From NCBI RefSeq assembly GCF_000946815.1, contig NZ_CDRZ01000024.1:1-36788 (forward strand): DNA of 36,788 bases. Direction: 5' to 3'. The DNA is from Syntrophaceticus schinkii (GTDB taxonomy: Bacteria; Bacillota; DSM-12270; Thermacetogeniales; Thermacetogeniaceae). This document shows, piece by piece, positions 30,833 to 36,788 of the stretch. Every line of letters begins with the position of its first letter. Positions within the stretch are counted from its first letter, which is position 1. The position numbers were made by a program, and so were the translations under genes. Below the pieces are notes generated by a model, which worked only from the letters and a program-made list of their open reading frames with translations, was not told where the DNA came from and made no database searches.

Positions 30833-31272
30833 TGGTACCACCTGGAATGTGCTCGGTCAAGACATGGGTAACACAGGGATTGTTCTGCTGCCTGAAATAG
30901 ACTGCAAGAACCGTCTCTGATTCTCCCCCTGGTCTGAAGAAAATCGGTTGAAATAGATGTGGGAGGTGGGAGGTTGAAAGTGGGAATTGATGTGTGTTCG
31001 GTCGCCCTTCGGACTTCTGACATCCGGTTTCTGACTTCTGTTTTTTGGGTTGGTTGTAAGTCGTTAGTCGTTGGAAAAAGAATGTTTGTATTTCGATTAA
31101 AACATGGGGAATAGTGTTACCCATGTCCTGAAACTGTAAAAGATTATTATGTTCGAACATAAACCGAAAAAACTATCTCTGGTTCTCCTCCTGATCTGAA
31201 TAAAGCAATAAAGCAAGCCTGGCCCCGTTAATAAAAGCAGTCTCAGTGGCGTGGCATACCGGGCTTCGCTGT
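30833..31272. other. Repeat-rich intergenic region upstream of uvrB
   Basis: No credible gene; the open frames have no family resemblance. Internal duplication: CCGTCTCTGATTCTCC at about 30911-30926 and CTATCTCTGGTTCTCC at about 31173-31188, each followed by a CTGGTCTGAA/CTGATCTGAA segment. ACATGGGTAACAC (30862) is echoed by GTGTTACCCATGT (about 31115-31127). A GTGGGAGGTTGAAAGTGGG segment (30966-30986) recurs at 35590-35611, and 31198-31232 matches 23690-23724. Confidence 0.6.
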
Positions 31273-32359
31273 TTATGTATTTTCCTTGAGAATCCTGGCT
31301 ATGATCTTGTTGATTTCCTCTTCTGTAAAATAGAGGTCCTCTTTTTGTATTTTCCGGGAAGCATCCAATTCGCTCCCTGCTTCTGCCAGGAAAGACTTAA
31401 TCTCTTGAACTTTTTTCCCTGCCTTCCTAAAACCATCGGCTGTTCTTGTCTCCTTCCCCAGGTCCCAGATTATATCATCCGGTAAGAAAGAGAAATCCTT
31501 GTAACAGCAGGTCAGATCAACTACCGCCACTTGAATTTCCGGGAAGAACAGTAATGCATGGTCCTTTGGCTCAATCCAGGAATGAAAGGCTTCTACTTGA
31601 TAGCCGCTGCTTAATGCCTGGACAAGGATCCCCTGCATCACTTCAGCTCCCACCCCTGGCGATCCCTTGATCACATAACGCCTTTTGGAATGGCATAAGA
31701 TATGATTGAAAAAATCCAACTTCTCCCAGCGCAGTCACACTACCCGCAAAATAGCGCTGGAGAAGGGACTCCCTCCCCCCATCCTGAAACTCTTGTATCC
31801 AACCGGCAGCTTTCTCTGTCACAACCTGTTCGAAACCAGAGGTCTGACACCAGAGGTCGGATGTCGGATGTTCCCTGGAACTGCTTGGCACCGGTTCCGC
31901 AGCATTCTTGACTTCGCATCTGCTTTTATCTTCTGATGGTACCGCTTGGGTAGCGTCGACATCTACCCCAACACTGTTCCCTTCCCCGGCAGACTGTATC
32001 AACGACACAGCAGAACGCATATCACCCGGCAGTTTCACCACAACGACATTGAGATGAGGGGGAAAGAACACCTGAACAGCATACGGATGTTCCCTGCTGA
32101 GTACACCAACTGCCTTTGAGGGAACTGTCAACCCCTCCAGTACCATCGAATCCTCCGCCCTATGAAAATATTTCGTCTGCAAACCGCGATCCTCCAGTGC
32201 CAATCCCAGCATACGGATGACCAGACTCTGTCCCGCAGGTGTGTTCCCTTGGAGCAGGTATAATCTCTTCAAATCCTTAAACAGCTTGGGCCAATACGAT
32301 AATAACCCTCTACATGTAAGGGCACTGGCGAAATAATGCCTGTTTTTGTTGTTCATCAT
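31273..32359 (-). CDS. Two-domain P-loop-like protein resembling PRK06851, degenerate Walker A motifs, frameshifted
   Basis: Two halves with the same layout: RHYFASALT, then RLYLLQGNTPAGQSLVIRML, and later KRRYVIKGSPGVGAEVMQGI, DVEVYH-like QVEAFHSWIEP and FFPEIQVAVVD. I recall this pattern from the PRK06851 ATPase-like family of Bacillota, whose P-loops read GxPGxGKS. Here GKS is replaced by GQS and GAE, so both catalytic lysines are gone. The two pieces (32359 to 31643, and 31719 to 31273) join if one base is removed near 31716 (GEVDFFNHIL), giving 361 aa. About 60 residues in the middle (from SAGEGN to VTEKAAG) are encoded by dispersed-repeat sequence. Weak ribosome binding site. Probably a decaying or repurposed gene; function unknown. 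Confidence 0.5.
31840..31985 (+). repeat. Composite dispersed repeat inside a coding region
   Basis: Contains AGAGGTCGGATGTCGGATG (31852-31870), TTGACTTCGCATCTGCTTTT (31907-31926), and CTGATGGTACCGCTTGGGTA (31936-31955), each matching intergenic repeats at 2497-2560, 8698-8713 and 21033-21095. It keeps the host frame open. Confidence 0.6.
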
Positions 32360-32476
32360 CCGGAACTACCCGCTAAAAGGTCAGGTAGCACCCTCACCCC
32401 CCGCCATGACTTTTCTACATATTATTAAACAGGGGGAAAGGGTGTGACAGATTGGTGGTTGGTGGTTGAAAAAGAA

Positions 32477-32517
32477 CACCCGCGTGCACAGGGGACTGTC
32501 CCCTTTGCACGCGGGTG
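32477..32517. repeat. Nested palindrome, copy D of the element family
   Basis: Outer perfect arms CACCCGCGTGCA (32477-32488) and TGCACGCGGGTG (32506-32517) enclose an inner palindrome AGGGGACTGTCCCCT (32490-32504). The inner core is the self-complementary version of the GGGGACGGTYCC core in the other copies. Confidence 0.8.
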
Positions 32518-32548
32518 ATTGCTGACTGGTTGTCGGTAGTTGGTTAGA

Positions 32549-32580
32549 AGTAGACCGTCCCTTTGTCACGTTTTATCACA
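32549..32580 (-). repeat. Partial copy C of the palindromic element (3' of the minJ-like gene)
   Basis: Directly after the stop codon the minus strand reads GTGATAAAACGTGACAAAGG then GACGGTCTAC. It has the left arm (GTGAC) and core but no matching right arm, and copy D follows about 35 bases on. Confidence 0.5.
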
Positions 32581-32581
32581 T

Positions 32582-33824
32582 TTAATGTTTGCGGAAAAAG
32601 CGTTGGAGTAAGTTTTTGAGGGGGCTTCCCATGGCAAAATCCACATTGGGGTAATCTCCGGGTTCAGGAACGGTGATCTCTCCCAGGGGTGCCCCGGGAT
32701 CCTTTCGCACCCTGACACACCTGGTTTCCCCTGTTTCAGTGGAAAATTCCAACATAAAAGAAGAGACCATAAACCCAAGCATCTGAGCAAGTTCAAAGCG
32801 GGAATTAACTTTATGCCCGCCCACACTGTGGATCACATCACCGGACCTGATTCCCGCAAGATGGGCGGGTGATCCCTTGATCACATCCAGCACCATCACT
32901 CCGGTAGAGGGAGGAACAAAGCGCGGTCTTCCCTGCAGTTCCTCGCGGCGTCCCAGGAAAATCACCAGTTCATGACCCAGCGGTGAGAACAGCGCAGGGA
33001 AAATAGCCAACTGCGGATAATGAGAAGCCACAACAGCAAGCCCCAGCAGAATAACGCTATAAACAGCCAGGTGGCTGGCAGAACGTTTTGTGCGTTCCCG
33101 GGGAAGGCAGGTGATGGCCAGTTCCCCATACCCCAGTGCAGCCACAACAGGGAGGATCTGATACATTGCCTCCAGGTCAGGGGCTATATCCCAGGGGCGA
33201 ATCAGCGGCCACCACTCCGGCATTTTCATCAATTCTCCAGGTACCTGATCCGCAGCACCTAACAGGATCATCATCACAGCCAGGGGTATCGGCCAGAACT
33301 TCTGGAGGTTAAAGGCACCCACCACACGTCCGGCAGGATTGCGGACATAAACAGGAAGGGGATCCTGGTGCCCGCTCAACAGTATCAAAATACTTTCCAC
33401 AAGATGCAGAACAGCAACCAGACCCATTAGACCAGGAATATTTACCTGGGGATATCCAAAGATGAGAGAGATGATGGCCAGAACACCGCCGGCATAAGAA
33501 AAGCATAATAACCTCGGACTGATCAGCATCAGCACCAAAGCAATAACCCACAGCCAGGCCACCCCTACCCCGTTGATGGTCACCCCAAAGAGGATCATCA
33601 GGAAGCTTCCCAGAATCCCCCCGATCAATCCCCATAAACCACGAGACTATCAGAGATACACGCAGAGCTGAATCCTGGAGACCGTAAATCGCCTCCTTAG
33701 TTTTCAACATGCGCCTGTACTGCGTCCATACCAGGAGCACCACAAGCCAGAAAAATGGCTGTACAATCACCTTTAAGACAACAAGGGCGGAGTGGGAAAG
33801 AATATTAACCCAGGAAAATTCCAT
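32582..33824 (-). CDS. minJ: MinJ-like multi-pass membrane protein with PDZ domain (frameshifted)
   Basis: Repaired length 413 aa. About eight membrane helices fill the first 290 residues, followed by a PDZ domain (GVMVLDVIKGSPAHLAGI, RSGDVIHSVGGHKV). In B. subtilis MinJ, the polar/septal adaptor linking DivIVA to MinD, has this architecture and sits between ctpB and uvrBA, as here, so I assign it by architecture plus synteny. The frame breaks at four C's (33630-33633); removing one gives SWFMGLIGGILGSF. ATG at 33822-33824 has TAGGAGG 7 bases upstream and lies 11 bases after ctpA. Alternative: a generic PDZ membrane protein with a different role. Confidence 0.75.
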
Positions 33825-33835
33825 CTATTAACCTC

Positions 33836-35011
33836 CTACGCCGCCTTTTTATCTTCCTGCAACTGCTTTTCCAGAACTTCAACAGCCTTATCCAGCTGTA
33901 GATCCTTCTCCATATCCTCCGGCTGTTTAACAACAACATCAGGTTTGATTCCCTTTTTATGGATATCATGCCTGTCGGGTGTCAGGTACTTGTTGGTGGT
34001 CAGTTTAACACCCTCTTTACCGCCCATATTAAAAACAGTCTGCACCAGACCCTTCCCAAAGGTACGTGTCCCAACCAGCACTCCGCTCTCAGAGTCTTTG
34101 ATAGCCCCGGCAACAATTTCAGAAGCACTGGCACTACCCTCATCGATCAACACAACAAGAGGCACTTTCACAACAGAACCAATCCGGGTGGGATAGAGAA
34201 CATCCTCAGCCCCCTCACGGTGGACAATACGAACAACAGGGCCCTCCTTTAGAAAATATCCCGCCACTTCTACAGCTGCCTGGAGATCTCCCCCGGGATT
34301 CCCCCGCAGGTCAAGAACTAACCCACGGTATTGAGCATCTTGCAGTTTTTTCAGTTCCTCAAACAGTTGGGCATTTGTACTGGCACGGTTGAAGTGCAGA
34401 ACCCGCAGGTAACCGATGCCCGGGTAATCCTCAAGCATTTCCCCGCTTACAGAAGGAACAGCGATCTGTTCCCTGGTCAGCTGCACAGTAAAGCTGCGTT
34501 TCTCCTCTTTGCGCATGATCTCCAGAGAAACTGTTGTCCCCGGCTTTCCTCGGAGAACTCCCGCGGCTTCAATAGTAGTCATATTCGTAGTTTCCTGATC
34601 ATTGATCTTGGCAATTACATCTCCACTCTTGATTCCCGCACGTGCTGCAGGTGTCTCCGGTAAAGGAGAAACAACAACAAGCTGTTTATCCTGGTCCATA
34701 TCGATCTCCACACCTATTCCCCCAAAGGTCCCTTCGATCTGGAGATTCAGTTCCTTGAAGGCTTCCTCGTCCAGATAAACAGAATACGGATCATCCAGGG
34801 CTTCAACCATCCCCTTAACTGCACCGTTCACCAGGGTAGCTGTGCTGACCTCGTTTAGATATTGGCTTTTTATAAGAAAATAGGTACTGACAAGTTTCTT
34901 TAAATTGTTTTTGTGTACCCAATAAAAAAGCCCACCTACTGCACCTGCTATCAATAGGATAATTAAAACAGTAGCTGTAATCCGAAAACCGCGGGTCTTC
35001 AGCCTGTCCAC
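33836..35011 (-). CDS. C-terminal processing peptidase (S41 family, CtpA/CtpB-like)
   Basis: A 391-aa membrane-anchored serine protease. An N-terminal helix (about 10-31) is followed by a PDZ domain (about 93-175, GIGVEIDM to VSLEIMRK) and the tail-specific protease domain. The catalytic serine lies in GSASASEIVAGA (292-303) and the lysine is K320 in TRTFGKGLVQT. CtpB of Bacillus cleaves SpoIVFA in sporulation signalling; the location beside an M23 peptidase supports an envelope role. Start is uncertain: GTG at 35009-35011 abuts GGGAGG with no spacing. An ATG at 35034-35036 in another frame, with AGGAAAGA upstream, would read MITRKDLEVDRLKTRGF if one G of GGG were extra. Confidence 0.92.
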   Translation of the reverse strand: MDRLKTRGFRITATVLIILLIAGAVGGLFYWVHKNNLKKLVSTYFLIKSQYLNEVSTATLVNGAVKGMVEALDDPYSVYLDEEAFKELNLQIEGTFGGIGVEIDMDQDKQLVVVSPLPETPAARAGIKSGDVIAKINDQETTNMTTIEAAGVLRGKPGTTVSLEIMRKEEKRSFTVQLTREQIAVPSVSGEMLEDYPGIGYLRVLHFNRASTNAQLFEELKKLQDAQYRGLVLDLRGNPGGDLQAAVEVAGYFLKEGPVVRIVHREGAEDVLYPTRIGSVVKVPLVVLIDEGSASASEIVAGAIKDSESGVLVGTRTFGKGLVQTVFNMGGKEGVKLTTNKYLTPDRHDIHKKGIKPDVVVKQPEDMEKDLQLDKAVEVLEKQLQEDKKAA

Positions 35012-35111
35012 CTCCCAAATCCTTTCTGGTAATCATTCTTTCCTAATATCTCCACTATATGTATAATCTTACACAATTATTATTGCTTTTAGAAGCCCCT
35101 TCTTTTGTAGC

Positions 35112-35117
35112 ATTATA
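35112..35117 (-). promoter_or_regulatory. Possible -10 box for the ctpA transcript
   Basis: A consensus TATAAT on the minus strand, about 75-100 bases upstream of the possible ctpA starts. No convincing -35 is visible. Confidence 0.35.
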
Positions 35118-35526
35118 TAACATAGAGTAAGAAAAATAGATTTATACCAGCACCAATTATACACTTTTTTTTGCGATAAGATCATTTTCTATTCCAACTT
35201 CTAACATCTCATTTTGTCAGACTTGCTTTATTGCTTTAAACTGACAAGGTGGATTCTCTTCTTTTCCATCCATGAAAAAATTTTATAAAACCCCTTGAAG
35301 GATTTTTTTATTTATGAGAGAATATATATTGAGTAAGAAACAATTTCATACTTTTCTCCGAGTCCACATGCCTGTTGTTCACAACTATGGCAGTAGGACC
35401 GTCAGGGTACACTTGGAAACGGGTGTGCCTCCCATTGCGGAAAGGAGAACCTACGACTGTATAACTGGTCGCAGAGCCTTTCTGTGGCTGGTTTTTTTTA
35501 CGAAGATCGGCATCAGTACTATATAT

Positions 35527-35559
35527 TCGCTGTGGGGGAAACTCTCACCCCCACAGCGA
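35527..35559. repeat. Perfect 12-bp hairpin
   Basis: TCGCTGTGGGGG (35527-35538) and CCCCCACAGCGA (35548-35559) are perfectly complementary around a 9-base loop. On the plus strand CCCAT and five T's follow, which is too distant for a clean terminator. Confidence 0.75.
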
Positions 35560-35617
35560 CCCATCTTTTTGAGATGTGGGATGTGGGATGTGGGAGGTTG
35601 GAAGTGGGAATGGAAGA

Positions 35618-35645
35618 TTAGTGGTTAGTGGTTAGTGGTTAGTGG
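35618..35645. repeat. TTAGTGG heptamer array (4 units)
   Basis: Four perfect tandem TTAGTGG units followed by TTGG. The same motif, singly or twice, occurs next to the stops of eno (about 8960) and uvrA (about 25720), and at 21008 and 31063. Confidence 0.85.
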
Positions 35646-35753
35646 TTGGAAAAAGAAAAGATGCTTGGGTACCCTTAATCTGAATAATTCAATGAAAACA
35701 GCTTGGTCGTAGGAAATACGGGAAGGTAAAAAGTGGGGAAGGATAATAAAATT

Positions 35754-35774
35754 AGCCTGGTCTTGGACCAGGCT
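35754..35774 (-). terminator. Probable terminator of the M23 peptidase transcript
   Basis: AGCCTGGTC (35754-35762) and GACCAGGCT (35766-35774) form a 9-bp stem with a 3-base loop. On the minus strand AATTTTATT follows. It lies 100 bases after the M23 stop, so ctpA probably has its own promoter. Confidence 0.65.
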
Positions 35775-35833
35775 TTATGTCTTGTTGGATTTTTATTTTA
35801 ATATATGGGGGTATCATGCGGATACAGGAACTG

Positions 35834-35860
35834 GTGCAATAGGAACCGTCCCCGTTGCAT
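35834..35860 (-). repeat. Constant-core palindromic element, copy E (3' of the M23 gene)
   Basis: TGCAA (35835-35839) and TTGCA (35855-35859), extendable by one wobble pair, flank a core reading CGGGGACGGTTCCTA on the minus strand, 15 bases after the stop codon. Arms differ from every other copy. Confidence 0.65.
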
Positions 35861-35873
35861 CCCCCATTGCTTC

Positions 35874-36788
35874 CTAGAAATAACCCATGGGATTAGTTGG
35901 ATTCCCGTTAATGTAGACTCCAAAGTGGAGGTGGGGACCTGTGCTCATACCTGTGCTTCCGACCCTGCCAATTACCTGCCCCTGGCTCACACTACTGCCT
36001 CTAGATACAGAATAACTGGAAAGATGGGCATACAGTGTAGTGATACCCCCTCCGTGGTCAATAATCACTGTAGTACCGTACGCGCCTAACCAACCGGCGT
36101 GGATAACCGTACCCCCATCTGCAGCCCATACAGGAGTTCCAGCAGCAGCACCGATATCTATTCCATCATGCAATTTATATACTCCCGTAATAGGATGCTT
36201 CCTCATTCCGTACTCACCCCCCTTACCACTGATCGACCCATTCGCAGGCCAGATAAAGCGGCCAGTGCCCTTGGGTGGTGCTGGATTCGATGGGTTTGAC
36301 GGTTTGCTTGACTGATATTGCTGGATAATCTGTGTTATCTGCCGGCTTGTTGCCTCTAACTCCTGAATGGCGAGCTGACAAGCCGCCTGGTCAGACTGCA
36401 AATTCTTTATAGTATCTTTCCTGTCCTGTTTGCGTGAAGCCAGGTAGGTCTGTTTGGCTGCTGTTGTCCTTTTAAGAACTACAGCCTCTTCCTTTTTGGC
36501 CACCAGTTCACGCTTCTGACGGGCAACACCGTCTCTTTCTGCAGCCAGTTCCTTAACAAGTTTCGAATCCTGGTTTGCTATACGCTTCAAATAATCGAAT
36601 CGCGTCAGAAAATCGCTCATACTGGTGCTATCCAACAGCACCTCCAGATAGGAAAGATTCCCTTTCATATAAATATCTCTAAGCCGCATGGTGAAAAAAC
36701 TCTGTTCGCTCTTCGGAGTTGCTTCCTCTTTCTTCTTGCAGCTGTTTTTCAGTCTGCTCTATCGACTGTTGCAGTGTAGAAAGTCCTC
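35874..36788 (-). CDS. M23 family peptidoglycan endopeptidase with coiled coil (partial, frameshifted)
   Basis: C-terminal LytM/M23 domain with zinc ligands in LHDGIDIGAAAGTPV and the HLHFG motif (GPHLHFGVYING), so predicted active rather than a degenerate EnvC type. Before it is a proline/serine linker (about SSKPSNPSNPAPPKG) and a long coiled coil containing RLRDIYMKGNLSYLEVLL. The open frame starts at ATG 36689, but the coil continues upstream in another frame (LSTLQQSIEQTEKQLQEE to ERTEFF); removing one A of six at 36694-36699 joins them. The N-terminus is beyond the window. The family acts with FtsEX in septal wall hydrolysis; ftsE/ftsX are expected further right, not seen here. Confidence 0.9.

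Larger units (their letters stand above)
35118..35753. other. Long gene-poor stretch between the M23 peptidase and ctpA
   Basis: A 104-codon plus-strand frame (35314-35628) resembles nothing I know and ends in simple repeats, so I do not call it. The stretch holds a reverse copy of the AATAAAGC repeat (35218-35240), a CCCTTGAAGGATTTTTTT segment before GAGAGAATATATATTGAG (35294-35331) that looks regulatory, a strong hairpin (35527-35559), GATGTGGGATGTGGGAGG repeats and a TTAGTGG array. Confidence 0.55.

Noticed and set aside
31149-31160. ATGTTCGAACAT palindrome as a LexA box for uvrBA
   Set aside because: Gram-positive LexA boxes read GAAC-N4-GTTC; here the half-sites are in the opposite order, and the palindrome is about 370 bases upstream of the uvrB promoter.
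30796-31160. Two overlapping minus-strand ORFs upstream of uvrB
   Set aside because: They are built of dispersed-repeat sequence and low-complexity segments, with no ribosome binding site or family motif.
35314-35628. 104-codon plus-strand open frame
   Set aside because: No family resemblance, it runs through the 12-bp hairpin and into GATGTGGG simple repeats, and no clear ribosome binding site was seen.
35618-35645. TTAGTGG tandem array as a CRISPR array
   Set aside because: Units are seven bases with no spacers; it is a simple-sequence repeat.

Overview
This window looks like a chromosome segment of a mid-GC, spore-forming Bacillota, probably class Clostridia. The evidence is gene order (rpoN–gap–pgk–tpiA–gpmI–eno–secG–rnr, rapZ–yvcK–whiA, and M23 peptidase–ctpA–minJ-like–uvrB–uvrA–uvrC), strong GGAGG ribosome binding sites, frequent GTG/TTG starts and a CotH-type protein. 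Nearly every gene is on the minus strand, so the window reads right to left. The only plus-strand genes are a two-component system at 6.8-8.7 kb.

Layout in + coordinates. 1-182: possible 5' end of a group II intron, just downstream of rnr. 0.2-3.1 kb: rnr and secG. 3.2-8.7 kb: a cassette of cotH, a DUF4956 gene and a VTC polyphosphate-polymerase-like gene, with a divergent response regulator and histidine kinase. It sits exactly between eno and secG, which are usually neighbours in Clostridia. 9.0-15.0 kb: the triose half of glycolysis. 15.0-15.3 kb: a regulatory gap where cggR would be expected, holding a 14-bp inverted repeat. 15.3-19.8 kb: rpoN, whiA, yvcK/glmR, rapZ. 20.0-23.5 kb: ROK glucokinase, pgi and a Cof-type HAD phosphatase. 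23.7-30.7 kb: uvrC, uvrA, uvrB. 31.3-32.4 kb: a two-domain P-loop-like protein that has lost its Walker lysines. 32.6-36.8 kb: minJ-like, ctpA/ctpB and an M23 peptidase, a division/cell-wall cluster.

Two features dominate beyond gene content. First, twelve genes carry a single-base frameshift (ten with an extra base, mostly in homopolymers; two with a missing base), including essential eno and pgk. Sequencing or assembly error is the simplest reading, so I give these genes as full-length spans with the break stated. Second, the intergenic spaces hold several families of dispersed repeats. The most striking is a palindromic element with a constant core (GGGGACGGTTC-like) and unrelated but self-complementary arms. 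It lies just after the stop codons of eno, uvrA, the minJ-like gene and the M23 gene, and a copy after rnr appears to be split by the group II intron.

The best candidate for an under-described system is the TCS/VTC/DUF4956/CotH cassette: a sensor pair diverging from a three-gene operon for a polyphosphate-polymerase-fold enzyme, a membrane protein and a surface kinase-fold protein, with an 11-bp-phased direct repeat (typical of OmpR-family operators) in front of the operon.
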